From NCBI GenBank assembly GCA_910574965.1, contig CAJTDB010000004.1:62001-126000 (forward strand): DNA of 64,000 bases, in the 5' to 3' direction. Positions within the stretch are counted from its first letter, which is position 1. Each line of letters opens with the position of its first letter. Made by a program: the position numbers and the translations under genes. The stretch is from Lachnospiraceae bacterium. Lineage in GTDB: Bacteria; Bacillota; Clostridia; Lachnospirales; Lachnospiraceae. Positions 36,075 to 45,737 of the stretch are shown piece by piece. A model generated the notes under the pieces. It ran no database searches. It was not told the DNA's origin and was given only the letters and a program-made list of their open reading frames with translations.

Positions 36075-37622
36075 ATGTATTGCAGCAAATGCGGAAGCAG
36101 GATTCCAGGAAATGCCAGGTACTGTCCAAACTGCGGAACCAGGCAGACAATGGGTGTTACATTGGAAGAGAACATATGTTCCGACAAAGACCAGAACAGG
36201 GAGCAGGGCATACAAAAAGCCCGCAGGAGAGGAAGACGTCTTGGCAATCTCCTTGTGAGCGGAGCGGCGCTTTTGATTTTGTTTGCGGGAAATGAGAAAG
36301 TTCCGGACAACATTGCCGGTACGGCATTTGCAGCAGATGCTTCCCGCTTTACGATACAAAATGAGAAGGAGATGGTTATCTGCGACAGGCAGGGGACCAT
36401 GTGCAAAGTGGACGTTCCTAAGAAGCTTCTGTACAGCGGGGACCGAAGGCAGATGGCCTATGTGGACCGGGACGGAGAACTGTATGCGTTAGACCATCTG
36501 GATCCGGTTTTTGTAGATGACCATGTGACGGATGCAAAGCTGTCTTTTTACGGGGACTCTGTCGTATATGTGAGAACGGCAGAAGACCGGGGAGAGGAGC
36601 TTTGTATTTATAACCGGCAGACGAAATCCATAGAACGCCTGGAGACGGAGGGGTGTACTGCTTTTGCCGTCTCGTCTGACGGACAGACGGCTGCTTTTCT
36701 GGAGGCAGAAGGAGGCGGTACGTTGTCTCTATGGCCGTGCAGGGGCACAAAGTCAGAGGTTGCCCAAAATGTGACAGCACTTCTGGCTGTGCCGGACGGA
36801 GGTAATAAAGTTCTCTACCAGAGCTTTGGAAGGCAAATATGTTTTTATGACGGCAGGGAAGAAAAGGAACTGTCATCCGGGGATGGGAACATATGTTTGC
36901 TTACAAATGAAAACCAGACCGAGTTTCTTTATACAGAAGGAAAAAGAGCCTGGTATTATTGTGCGGGAATGGAGGAGCCGACCCGTTTAAGCGGTGTGAA
37001 AGGAAGCGTGCAGACGGACTGTTATCCAGGAGATACGGCATACCAGCAGGAACAGGGACTGATTCTTGGAAGAAGGACACTGAAGCAGATGGCCTTTGCC
37101 ACATACGATCCGGATGGCAGCAGCAGACTTTACTATCTGGACTGGAGAGGAGCACATGCGGAGACGATCATGAACCGGGCAGACCAGTTTTGGATTGCGG
37201 GAAACGGACGGTCACTTCTCTGTCTGTCGGAACAAAAACTGTACCGAATCGATGATGCCGAAGATCCTTCCAGACGGGTCTGTCTGAGCGGAGAACAAAA
37301 GGTCTGTCAGTTTGCGGCAGATCCTAAGTTTCGGAATGTCTGGTTTGCTACGCCGAATCGGGAGCTTTATTTTGTGAAAAAGGGAGAGTGTGTCCGTTTG
37401 ACCGGTGAGCTGAACCGGCTTCAGGGTCTTTTAGAAGACGGTGTACTCTTTCTGGAAGGGCAGGACCTGTATTTTGCAGACGGGGAGGAAAAGACGCTGA
37501 TACAGACGGCGGTGGAAGAAGTATGGATTCAGGAACAGAACTATGCCGTGATCGATACGGATGGAGAGCGGTATTATCTAAAAGACCTGAAAGATGCCGT
37601 ATATTTGATGGGAAGCAGGTAG
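36075..37622 (+). CDS. Zinc-ribbon, membrane-anchored, propeller-like protein of unknown function
   Basis: A 515-residue protein. It starts with a zinc ribbon (CSKCG...CPNCG, residues 3-21), then an RRRGRR stop-transfer signal and one hydrophobic helix (about 57-72). An approximately 440-residue region follows, rich in short repeats of the form DGELYAL, DRGEELCIY and GRQICFYDG, suggesting a beta-propeller-like fold. By the positive-inside rule the ribbon is cytoplasmic and the propeller extracytoplasmic. Two LexA-box-like palindromes lie inside it (36171, 36889). It precedes the DUF4132 gene. Confidence 0.65.
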   Translation: MYCSKCGSRIPGNARYCPNCGTRQTMGVTLEENICSDKDQNREQGIQKARRRGRRLGNLLVSGAALLILFAGNEKVPDNIAGTAFAADASRFTIQNEKEMVICDRQGTMCKVDVPKKLLYSGDRRQMAYVDRDGELYALDHLDPVFVDDHVTDAKLSFYGDSVVYVRTAEDRGEELCIYNRQTKSIERLETEGCTAFAVSSDGQTAAFLEAEGGGTLSLWPCRGTKSEVAQNVTALLAVPDGGNKVLYQSFGRQICFYDGREEKELSSGDGNICLLTNENQTEFLYTEGKRAWYYCAGMEEPTRLSGVKGSVQTDCYPGDTAYQQEQGLILGRRTLKQMAFATYDPDGSSRLYYLDWRGAHAETIMNRADQFWIAGNGRSLLCLSEQKLYRIDDAEDPSRRVCLSGEQKVCQFAADPKFRNVWFATPNRELYFVKKGECVRLTGELNRLQGLLEDGVLFLEGQDLYFADGEEKTLIQTAVEEVWIQEQNYAVIDTDGERYYLKDLKDAVYLMGSR

Positions 37623-37661
37623 GGAGGCGCATTTGACGCTTCCCTGGTTTTGTGCTATATT
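37621..37661 (+). promoter_or_regulatory. Overlapping terminator and promoter ahead of the DUF4132 gene
   Basis: AGGGAGGCG (37621-37629) and CGCTTCCCT (37637-37645) form a stem followed by GGTTTTG. TTGACG (37633-37638), a 17-base spacer and TATATT (37656-37661) form a good promoter lying through the same hairpin. The DUF4132 ATG is 76 bases downstream, preceded by GGAGAAGGAG. Confidence 0.6.
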
Positions 37662-37736
37662 TTTTCATAAAGAACAGAGCCGGGTGCGGGTGCGGAAAAC
37701 ACCGAAGAACCGGACAGGAGAAGGAGTGCGAAGAAA

Positions 37737-40700
37737 ATGGCATCGTATGATTATCGTGCAGTACTGGCGTTTGAAGAGCAAAGGGAAAAGGAGCGAAAGG
37801 AAAGGATCCAAAGATTGTCCGGACCGGACAAAGTGCTGGCAGAGCATATCGCAGAAGGAAAGCAGATCACTTTCCGGGATCTGTATGGAGAGGACCTAAG
37901 AAAAGCGGATCAGAAGCCTTCCCTCTGGTTCTGTCCGGACGGAAACATATGTTCTGAAGGACCGCACCAGGCACTTCTGGATGTGTTTGTGCCAAAAGAC
38001 CATCAGCATTCCTATCTCTACATCATCGACAAGCTGAATCGCTTTCCATTTACGAGAGGGAGCGGCCGAAGGTGTGTGCGCACAGCCGGGTACGCAGTCC
38101 AGATTCCACTGGTATTTTCCCTGCTGAAAACGTACGAACTTCTGGCTTTCTGCGGGGGAAAACTGGAAGATTATCTGTATAGGCGTCTGGACAATTCCAT
38201 GCTGGAATATATCCATTACTGTGGTCAGAACCAGGGGTTTAGCTATCTCTACGCGGCTGAAATCGATCAGGGAAATGATGCGGTTTTCAAAGCGCTAAAG
38301 GATCTGATGTTAAGTGAGAACAACACAGCCTGTCTGGAATGGAATATGATTCTTGGGATTTTGCAGTCAGACAGTGAGGAGCTGCAAGAGCTTCTGGGAA
38401 AGCTTTTAGTGGCAGCAAGTCTTCAGGAAGGACTGCGTCAGGCTGTCTGTGAAAATATGGACTCCGGGACGCCGGAAGCATTTTTAAGGCTTCTGAAGGT
38501 TGTGGAAGACCATGATCTGCTTCGTTTTTCGGCAGTCAAACGGGCGGTCTTTGTCTGGATCGGGATCTTTGACGGATCCAGTGTGGAGCGGATCAGCAAA
38601 AAGCTGCTTCATCTTATGGGGGAATGCCTGCGGGACCGGGCTTTCTGCGAAAGTCAGCTTTCGACGGAGGATGCTGTGGCGATCAATACTGCCCTCTGGG
38701 CGCTTGGCTTTTATGAGGCAGAGGATGCGGTAAAAGCCATAGAAGCACTGATCGATCATGGAACGAGACATCAGAAACTTGCGGCTTCCTTTTACAACCG
38801 ATGTCTGTACAGCAGCGATCTCAGGCGAAAGGCAGCAAAAAAGGTCCTGGCAGAACACGGGGAGGATCTGGAGCTTGCGTCAGCATATCTGGATGCCTTT
38901 TCTTCGGACATAAGAGGATGGCTCCGGGAATCTTTTGAGGAAGATCACATTTATTATACCGCTTATACGACTAAGCTCCATACACCGAAGAAACCGGTGC
39001 TCACCCGATATTACAAAGACCGTCAGGAAGCAGAGAAGCTGTATGCTTGTTTTCAGAAGATCGCAGACCGTCTGCCGGCGAATGGCATCCGGCATGAGCC
39101 CTTTGTCTTTCCGTGGTTTTATATGGAATTACATCCGTCTGAAGTGCTGGCACAGATGGCATTTCTTGCATGGCTTTTGGAGGATGAGGAAAAGATCACA
39201 GCTATGGCGGCCTGTCTAGGAGAGATTACAGACGGGAATTTGCGTGTCCGGCTTATGAACCTGCTGCTCTGTAAGCCTTCCTGCCAGGAACAGAGAAAAC
39301 TGGTCATAGGCTATATGGGAAATACCCACACGCAGACCTCTTGTCTGGCCGTTCAAATTGTGAATCATTTAACGATCCAGAAGGACGAGTATTTGCTGCT
39401 GGAGGATATGCTTCGGTTTAAGAGAGCGCAGATTCGGGGAACACTCATCACACTTTTGATGAAACAGACGGACGATCAGATAGAGGAGAGTCTAAAACGT
39501 CTGTTGTCCGACAAAAAAGAAGAGAAGCGGTGTGCCGGGCTGGATATGCTTATGCGGCTTTCCCGCGATCCTGAGCGGGCGGCAGGTTACGAGCGGGTCC
39601 GGGGACTTTTGTCCCTGGTGAAGAAGCCGACGGACAAGGAGAAGATCCTGATTCGGGAACTGGAAGAGGATACAGCAGAACAGACAGAGCGAAAAAAGGG
39701 TTATGGAATCTACAATCCGGAGGCATTGGAGGAACTGTTGTACCCGCTGCCTAAGAGGACGCTGCCGGAGCCGGAGGAACTTTTTAAAATCTGTATGCCG
39801 GTGTCGGAACAGGAGGCATTTTCCATCTTTCATAAAGCGGACCGGCTGTTTGAAGAACATAAGGACTATGAATATACAGCTTCAGACGGAGAGAAGTATC
39901 TTCTGGGAAATGACTATAGGTATACGAAGGAAGGGCTTCAGATCAAAGGATTAAGGACGTCTCATGATCGGCTTGATGCGTATCCTCTGCCGGAGCTGTT
40001 CCGGGATTTTTATGAGAAAGAGATCAGGGATTATCGTACGTTTACCGCACTGCAGGCGGTTCTGCTGCGAGGCTTTGGCGCTGTGATGGATGCAGAGAAA
40101 CCTTATTACGAACGTATGTTTGGAAAGATGCCTTTTACAGAAGAGCCGCTGAATCTGGATTATTTATACCAGATCCGAACTCTTTGGGCGGTCTATTACT
40201 GGCAGTTTCTGGACCAAAAAGCGCTTTTTGAGACAGGGCTTCAGGTTGTGGCTTCTATGAGTACTTTTGTCAATCGTGACAACTGTCAGTTTCATTATCA
40301 GTCGGTGGGATGGGGCGGCCATGTCAATGATGAGATCAGGCTGGCCAGTGAAATACGGCTGTTCTACCGGTATTTTGAAGGGCTTCCGTACTGGGAGACG
40401 GATGAACAGTTTGTTCAGGCTTTTGATATAGCCTGGGAATTTGAAAAGCGCTGCCGGGAGGGAAGGGCAAGAAGAGATTTCTATCATCTTGGTTCCAGGA
40501 TCGGCTCGGAACTGCCGGTGACCGGGATCTGCCCTTACTGGTTTTTAAAAGCCTTTCATATGGGGCTGATTACAGAGGACAGCCTGTACAAAGCCGTTAT
40601 GGAGTATTTTGCCAGAGAGGACGTTCTAAAGGTTTTGTGTGAGGTGAAAAAAGGAGAGGCTGTGAAACCTCTGAATGGCCGGATCATGAATATCTTTTTC

Positions 40701-42908
40701 GGAAAGGAAAGGGCCAGGAAAATCTACGAGACGAAAGGAGCATGTCTGGCAGAGGATGCCTGGGAAGGTGCACTGATTCGGAAACTGTACGACCAGATTG
40801 TTCCTGCGATGGCGGATGCGGAGCTTCGAAGAGGCGAGGCGGAGACGGAATTTTCCTGGGACATGCGGGGAATTACCTATATCTGCGGTACAAAGTATCT
40901 GGTCCGCATTCTGATGGCTCTTGGAAAGGACAAACTGGAAAGAGACGCGTATTATTCCTGGTATTACGGCAGCCCAAAAGTGACAAAGAGAGAGGTGCTC
41001 TGCCAGCTTTTAAAGGCTTCCTATCCGGCGGCTTGTGAGACGGGTGCGGATCTGAAAGAAGCGGCGAAAGATGCCCGCATCCGGGAGGACCGCTTTGTAG
41101 AGGCGGTCATGTACGCGCCTCAGTGGATTCATGTGATTCAGGAGTATCTGGGCTGGGCCGGGTTAAAGAGTGGCTGCTATTATTTTATGGCCCATATGAA
41201 CGAACGGTTTGACGACCAGAAGAAAGCAGTGATAGCCAGATATACGCCGCTGACGCCGGAGGAGCTGCAGGAAGGGGCTTTTGATGCGGTCTGGTTTGAG
41301 GAAGCCTTTGGACTTCTTGGAGAGGAGCGTTTTGACAGGCTGTATGAAGCAGCCAAATATATTTCTTACGGCCAGAAACATTCCAGGGCCAGGAAATATG
41401 CAGATGCGGCAAGAGGAAAAGTATCCCTCCCGGCTTTAAAAGAGGAGATCGAGGCAAAGCGAAATAAAGATCTGCTTATGAGCTATGGACTGGTTCCCTT
41501 CCGAGAGGACCGGGAGCAGGATATGCTGGAGCGTTATCAGTTTATTGAACAGTACCGGAAAGAAAGCCGCCAGTTCGGCGCCCAAAGAAGAGCCGGCGAG
41601 GGGAAAGCAGCGGATATTGCGCTGGTCAATTTGAGTGTCCGGGCAGGTTATCAGGATGTGACCCGTTTGAAGCTGACGATGGAAACCCGCCTGGTGGCTA
41701 CCGCAGCGATTCTGATGGAATGGACGCAGGTGGAGGATATGGAACTCTGCCTGCATGTGGATGAGGATGGAAAAAGTCGGATCTTATGCCGAAAGGATGG
41801 AAAGGAGCTGAAATCCGTCCCGTCCCGGATCGGAAAACATCCTCATGTCCTGCAGTTGAAAGAAGCCCATAAGAGCCTGAAAGAACAGTATCAAAGAACC
41901 CGTCGGATGATGGAAGAAGCCATGGAGAACGGCGACTTATTCCGGGGGCAGGAGCTTTACGGTCTGTTCTGCAATCCGGTCGTAGGTGCGATCTTACGCC
42001 CGCTTGTATTTCTGTCTAAGGAGAAGACGGGCTTTCTGACTCTGGAAGGAAAGACGCTATGGCTGGAGCAGCCGGAGGGAGAACGCATCCGGCTGGCAGA
42101 TGAAGATATGATTCAGATTGCCCATCCGCTGCATCTGTATGAATCGGGTGTCTGGCATAAATATCAGAAACATATGTTCGAACAAAAAATCCGTCAGCCT
42201 TTTAAACAGGTGTTCCGGGAATTGTATGTGAAGCTTCCGGAAGAGCTGGACCAGAAAGCGTCCCGAATGTTTGCCGGCAATCAGATTCAGCCTCAGAAAA
42301 CGGTCGGCTGTCTGCGGGAACGCCGCTGGGTGGCTGATTATGAGGAAGGACTGCAGAAGATTTACTATAAAGAAAATATCGTGGCCCGTATTTATGCCCT
42401 GGCGGACTGGTTTTCGCCCAGCGACATCGAAGCCCCTACACTGGAATGGGTGGAATTTTTTGACCGGAAGTCTTTTGAGCCTCTGACCATTCAGCAGGTG
42501 CCGAAGCTGATCTACAGCGAAGTGATGCGGGATGTGGATCTGGCAGTCAGTGTGGCCCATGCAGGCGGCGTAGATCCGGAAACCAGCCATTCAACCATCG
42601 ATATGCGTCGGCGGATCGCAGAACTTAATCTGTCTTTGTTCGGCCTGAAAAATGTAACGCTGAAGGACAGTCATGCGCTGATCCAGGGGAAACGGGCTGT
42701 GTACAATGTCCATCTGGGGAGCGGCGTGGTCCATCAGGAAGGCGGTGCCATGCTGCATATTCTGCCGGTTCACAGCCAGAAACGGGGGCGGATCTTCCTT
42801 CCCTTTGTGGATGAGGATCCGAAGACGTCGGAGATCATGTCCAAGATCATACTGTTAGCGGAAGATCAGAAGCTTAAAGATCCGACGATTCTTAGTCAGA
42901 TCCGGTAG
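37737..42908 (+). CDS. Giant DUF4132-domain protein
   Basis: A 1,723-residue soluble protein, the largest in the window. The N-terminal two-thirds is helical with HEAT-like repeats (for example around residues 515-640, IVNHLTIQKDEYLLLEDMLR). The C-terminus carries the DUF4132 signature EVMRDVDLAVSVAHAGG followed by STIDMRRRIAELN near 1600-1645. DUF4132 proteins include E. coli YehI; relatives are often found with MoxR ATPases and VWA proteins, but neither is seen here. Neighbours are zinc-ribbon proteins upstream and a coiled-coil protein plus peptidases downstream. No signal peptide or membrane helix. Three LexA-box-like palindromes lie inside (37944, 40109, 42169). Function unknown. Confidence 0.8.
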   Translation: MASYDYRAVLAFEEQREKERKERIQRLSGPDKVLAEHIAEGKQITFRDLYGEDLRKADQKPSLWFCPDGNICSEGPHQALLDVFVPKDHQHSYLYIIDKLNRFPFTRGSGRRCVRTAGYAVQIPLVFSLLKTYELLAFCGGKLEDYLYRRLDNSMLEYIHYCGQNQGFSYLYAAEIDQGNDAVFKALKDLMLSENNTACLEWNMILGILQSDSEELQELLGKLLVAASLQEGLRQAVCENMDSGTPEAFLRLLKVVEDHDLLRFSAVKRAVFVWIGIFDGSSVERISKKLLHLMGECLRDRAFCESQLSTEDAVAINTALWALGFYEAEDAVKAIEALIDHGTRHQKLAASFYNRCLYSSDLRRKAAKKVLAEHGEDLELASAYLDAFSSDIRGWLRESFEEDHIYYTAYTTKLHTPKKPVLTRYYKDRQEAEKLYACFQKIADRLPANGIRHEPFVFPWFYMELHPSEVLAQMAFLAWLLEDEEKITAMAACLGEITDGNLRVRLMNLLLCKPSCQEQRKLVIGYMGNTHTQTSCLAVQIVNHLTIQKDEYLLLEDMLRFKRAQIRGTLITLLMKQTDDQIEESLKRLLSDKKEEKRCAGLDMLMRLSRDPERAAGYERVRGLLSLVKKPTDKEKILIRELEEDTAEQTERKKGYGIYNPEALEELLYPLPKRTLPEPEELFKICMPVSEQEAFSIFHKADRLFEEHKDYEYTASDGEKYLLGNDYRYTKEGLQIKGLRTSHDRLDAYPLPELFRDFYEKEIRDYRTFTALQAVLLRGFGAVMDAEKPYYERMFGKMPFTEEPLNLDYLYQIRTLWAVYYWQFLDQKALFETGLQVVASMSTFVNRDNCQFHYQSVGWGGHVNDEIRLASEIRLFYRYFEGLPYWETDEQFVQAFDIAWEFEKRCREGRARRDFYHLGSRIGSELPVTGICPYWFLKAFHMGLITEDSLYKAVMEYFAREDVLKVLCEVKKGEAVKPLNGRIMNIFFGKERARKIYETKGACLAEDAWEGALIRKLYDQIVPAMADAELRRGEAETEFSWDMRGITYICGTKYLVRILMALGKDKLERDAYYSWYYGSPKVTKREVLCQLLKASYPAACETGADLKEAAKDARIREDRFVEAVMYAPQWIHVIQEYLGWAGLKSGCYYFMAHMNERFDDQKKAVIARYTPLTPEELQEGAFDAVWFEEAFGLLGEERFDRLYEAAKYISYGQKHSRARKYADAARGKVSLPALKEEIEAKRNKDLLMSYGLVPFREDREQDMLERYQFIEQYRKESRQFGAQRRAGEGKAADIALVNLSVRAGYQDVTRLKLTMETRLVATAAILMEWTQVEDMELCLHVDEDGKSRILCRKDGKELKSVPSRIGKHPHVLQLKEAHKSLKEQYQRTRRMMEEAMENGDLFRGQELYGLFCNPVVGAILRPLVFLSKEKTGFLTLEGKTLWLEQPEGERIRLADEDMIQIAHPLHLYESGVWHKYQKHMFEQKIRQPFKQVFRELYVKLPEELDQKASRMFAGNQIQPQKTVGCLRERRWVADYEEGLQKIYYKENIVARIYALADWFSPSDIEAPTLEWVEFFDRKSFEPLTIQQVPKLIYSEVMRDVDLAVSVAHAGGVDPETSHSTIDMRRRIAELNLSLFGLKNVTLKDSHALIQGKRAVYNVHLGSGVVHQEGGAMLHILPVHSQKRGRIFLPFVDEDPKTSEIMSKIILLAEDQKLKDPTILSQIR

Positions 42909-43007
42909 AATTTTCCTGCGGCCTTAAGTTCCCTGCCCATCCGGTCGAAATATAGGTATAGGAACTGTTTGAAACAGCAGCATGGAAGTCAGGAGGTGAC
43001 CTGACGT

Positions 43008-43997
43008 ATGGAGATTTACAGTAACGTATACCAGTATTTGAAACAGAATCGGATGGAAGGACTTCTGGGCCTGAAAAAGTCCGGTGTTTATCAGTGGACG
43101 GATAAGCTGGATGCCAATGGGCCTTTGGGCAAAGTGCTCTCTGCGGGGATGCTTGGCAGCGAAGACAAAGCAGTGAAGGAAAAGCTTGCCAAGATTCGGG
43201 CAAAGCTGCGTTCAGGTGCCAGACTGACAGGGGAAGAGAAAAATTTTCTGCAGACGCACGATCCGCAGCTCTATCGGAAAATAACAGCACTGGAAAAAGA
43301 AGAAGCCGCTTATGAAGAGCGTCTGAAAAAATGCAGCACAAGAGACGAGGCAGAGCGGGCCAAGACCGAAAAGTTAGGGCAGATCGCCGCGGATCTGAAG
43401 CAGGAAGATCCGGAGTTTTCCATGCTCCGGCTGACCCGTATGCAGGACGTTGAGAAGAAAACGGCGATAGCAGTTTCAAGAAAACCCTGGCAGCGGGAGC
43501 TGAATCAGAAGAAACTAGAAGAACGCAGGCGCATTCGCAAGAAAAAAGAGGAAAAGGCCCGTCAGGAAAGAGCCAGAAAGAAGCGCAGAGAAGAGGCAAT
43601 TCGAAAAGAGAAGATCGAAGAAGAACTGAGACAGGAAAAGATTTGGAAAGAAGAGCTGATGGCGGACAGGATTGAGGAGGAAAACGTGAAGGCGGATATA
43701 GAAGAGCAGATGTTGATGGAGCAGCAGGAAGCGGAAGATCTGGAGAGCGAGTGGAGAATCGGAAGGGAGATCGTGGAGGACCAGATTGCCAAATTCATGA
43801 TCGCAGCCGGGATGATGGATCTGCAGGCTACGAGACTGCAAGTATCAGATTCCCAGGAGAATCTGGAGGAAACCGTTGTTCTTCCGCCTTCCCTTGGAAG
43901 TTCTACCGGATATGCTGCTTATCGGGCGGCTGCCTGTATGCCGGAGTTTGAGGCACAGAAGGAAGAGGAGAAGAAGCTTCGTGTCCGCAGGGCGTAA
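43008..43997 (+). CDS. Long coiled-coil protein of unknown function
   Basis: A 329-residue protein. Residues about 150-250 are a continuous charged Arg/Glu/Lys helix (KKLEERRRIRKKKEEKARQE and similar), almost certainly a coiled coil or single alpha-helix. The N-terminal 70 residues may be globular. The C-terminus is a non-charged tail with ALPPS-like residues. No family was recognised. AGGAGGTG precedes the ATG. It lies 99 bases after the DUF4132 gene and 17 bases before the metallopeptidase gene, so it may be part of the same transcription unit. Confidence 0.65.
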   Translation: MEIYSNVYQYLKQNRMEGLLGLKKSGVYQWTDKLDANGPLGKVLSAGMLGSEDKAVKEKLAKIRAKLRSGARLTGEEKNFLQTHDPQLYRKITALEKEEAAYEERLKKCSTRDEAERAKTEKLGQIAADLKQEDPEFSMLRLTRMQDVEKKTAIAVSRKPWQRELNQKKLEERRRIRKKKEEKARQERARKKRREEAIRKEKIEEELRQEKIWKEELMADRIEEENVKADIEEQMLMEQQEAEDLESEWRIGREIVEDQIAKFMIAAGMMDLQATRLQVSDSQENLEETVVLPPSLGSSTGYAAYRAAACMPEFEAQKEEEKKLRVRRA

Positions 43998-44014
43998 AGA
44001 GGAAAAGGGCTGAT

Positions 44015-44584
44015 ATGAAGGAATTTGCATGGCACGGCTGTACGGTTCGGATTACGAAGAAAAAGGTGCGCAATACCAATCTTCGGATCCGGCCGGAGGA
44101 GCCGCAGACGATTCATGTCTCCATTCCCTTTTCCATGACCTACGAGGAGGCGAGACAGCTCTTAGAGGAGCCGAAAGTCGTCCGCTGGGCAGAACGTTAC
44201 CGGAAGAAACTTCGCGATGCGCCGAAAAGACCGAACCTATCAAACGAGGAGCGTGCCGGACAGGCGGCACAATATCGGGAGCGGCTGCAGGAGATGCTGC
44301 CGGAGCTTTTCCGGAAATGGGAAGAGATTCTGGGCGTACGGTGTGGGAAAGTGACCATCCGGGATACCCGTTCTCAGTGGGGTAGCTGCAGCATCCGGAC
44401 GAAAAATATTTCCATCAGTGTATGGCTTGGTGCTTTTTCAAAGGATTGTGTTGAGTATGTGGTAGTTCATGAGCTGGTCCATCTGCTGGAGACAGGTCAT
44501 AATGCGCGTTTTTATGGCATACTGGATCAGCATTACCCGAACTGGCGTTCCTGCAGGGAGCAGTTAAGGAGAGGATCTGCTTAA
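44015..44584 (+). CDS. YgjP-like (WLM/DUF45) metallopeptidase
   Basis: A 189-residue protein with the DUF45 layout: an N-terminal beta-rich part (VRITKKKVRNTNLRIRP), the segment TRSQWGSCS near residues 122-130, and the zinc site HELVH near 151-155 followed by GHNARFYGIL supplying a third histidine. These proteins are putative zinc proteases; substrates are poorly known. AAAAGGGC precedes the ATG. The gene ends inside its own terminator hairpin. Confidence 0.85.
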   Translation: MKEFAWHGCTVRITKKKVRNTNLRIRPEEPQTIHVSIPFSMTYEEARQLLEEPKVVRWAERYRKKLRDAPKRPNLSNEERAGQAAQYRERLQEMLPELFRKWEEILGVRCGKVTIRDTRSQWGSCSIRTKNISISVWLGAFSKDCVEYVVVHELVHLLETGHNARFYGILDQHYPNWRSCREQLRRGSA

Positions 44585-44594
44585 CTGCTTTTTT
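44560..44594 (+). terminator. Terminator overlapping the metallopeptidase stop codon
   Basis: GCAGTTAAG (44560-44568) pairs perfectly with CTTAACTGC (44580-44588), followed by TTTTTT. The stop codon TAA (44582-44584) lies in the right arm. Confidence 0.85.
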
Positions 44595-44667
44595 CTATTT
44601 TGCGCTGCGTTCTTTTTTCAGTTCAGTTTTTCTTAAGAAATCTTATGATTTGCTTCAGACATAAAAT

Positions 44668-44756
44668 CCCGAAAGTATGATATGCTGTATGCAGCAATCG
44701 GACCGGTTGCCGGAGGCTTCGCCGTCTGTCTGGCGAAGCCCGCAGCATAAGGCCGG
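44668..44756 (+). promoter_or_regulatory. Promoter-like element and structured leader before the C39 peptidase gene
   Basis: A weak promoter (TTCAGA, 16 bases, TATGAT near 44676) precedes a structured segment. TATGCTG (44681-44687) can pair with CAGCATA (44743-44749), enclosing a perfect nine-base hairpin GGCTTCGCC (44715-44723) / GGCGAAGCC (44732-44740). Alternatively GCTGTATGCAGC (44684-44695) folds locally, so two exclusive structures are possible. No known riboswitch class was recognised. Confidence 0.45.
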
Positions 44757-44785
44757 AAAAGGAATGACGAAGGGATGAAAGGCGG

Positions 44786-45694
44786 ATGGAACAGAGGAGA
44801 AGACTGACGGAGAGGGAACGGCAGAGAAGGCGGGAGCAGATGCAGCGGAAGAAAAGACGCAGGCTGCGCCGAAAGATCCAAAGGTTCTGCAGACGGGCGT
44901 TTGTGCTTGTCATGCTGGGTGTGATGCTCTTTGCGCTGCTTGGTATCTTAAAGAGAATAAACGTTCTCCCCGGAACCGATACCTTTGAGATGGAAAAACC
45001 TATACAGCGGTCCGAGTCGGAGGTCCGTGAGCGGATCGAAGCCCTGGCCAAAAAGCAGAAAGGATTTAAAGATATTCTGGAAAATTATGATGCCTATCCG
45101 GAAGTTTATCTGGCGGCACTGGCCAACAATCCGGAGATGCTGGAGTATGTCAAGGGCTATCCGGACAGCGACGGCTCGGTGAATGGAGAACTGACAAAGG
45201 CAGAGAAGAAGGAGGATTATCCGCTTTTTCTGCAGTGGGATAAACGGTGGGGCTATGGTTCCTACGGCGGAAGCAGCATTGGTATCTCTGGCTGCGGACC
45301 GACTTGTCTGTCCATGGTCATCTATGGTTTGACAGACAATGCTCTTGCAACGCCGGATAAGGTTGCCCGTTATTCGGAGGAGCAGGGATATTATATCGAA
45401 GGAACCGGTACTTCCTGGGAGCTGATGACCACCGGTGCAGCGTCCTTTGGCGTCACCGGAGAGGAACTGTCGCTGGATGAATCGCTTATGAAAAAGGAAC
45501 TGGACAACAATCATCCGCTTATTTGTGCTATGCGGGCAGGGGATTTCACGGCGGCAGGACATTTTATTGTGATCACAGGTTATAATAAAAATGGTTTTCA
45601 GGTAAATGATCCCAACTGTAAAGCCAGAAGTGAGAAGCGCTGGACTTATGATGAGCTGAAGGGGCAGATAAAAAGTATGTGGACGTTTCATTAA
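44786..45694 (+). CDS. Membrane-anchored C39-like (papain-fold) cysteine peptidase
   Basis: A 302-residue protein. An exceptionally basic N-terminus (residues 1-38, largely Arg/Gln/Glu) precedes one transmembrane helix (about 40-58), so the rest is extracellular. The peptidase domain starts at FLQWDKRWGYGSYG; the nucleophile is the first cysteine of ISGCGPTCLSM near 170, the histidine is in AGHFIVITGYN near 256, and the third catalytic residue lies in VNDPNCK near 273. It belongs with the stand-alone C39_2-type proteases rather than bacteriocin exporters, as no ABC domain is attached. Substrate unknown. Confidence 0.82.
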   Translation: MEQRRRLTERERQRRREQMQRKKRRRLRRKIQRFCRRAFVLVMLGVMLFALLGILKRINVLPGTDTFEMEKPIQRSESEVRERIEALAKKQKGFKDILENYDAYPEVYLAALANNPEMLEYVKGYPDSDGSVNGELTKAEKKEDYPLFLQWDKRWGYGSYGGSSIGISGCGPTCLSMVIYGLTDNALATPDKVARYSEEQGYYIEGTGTSWELMTTGAASFGVTGEELSLDESLMKKELDNNHPLICAMRAGDFTAAGHFIVITGYNKNGFQVNDPNCKARSEKRWTYDELKGQIKSMWTFH

Positions 45695-45737
45695 AAGCCG
45701 GGAAAGACAGACAGCAGTATGACAGGAGTGTGAAAAA

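Noticed and set aside
36171-42178. NdeI-type restriction-site cluster as the explanation of the palindromes
   Set aside because: CATATG alone is only moderately common in the window; enrichment is specific to the longer AACATATGTT context.
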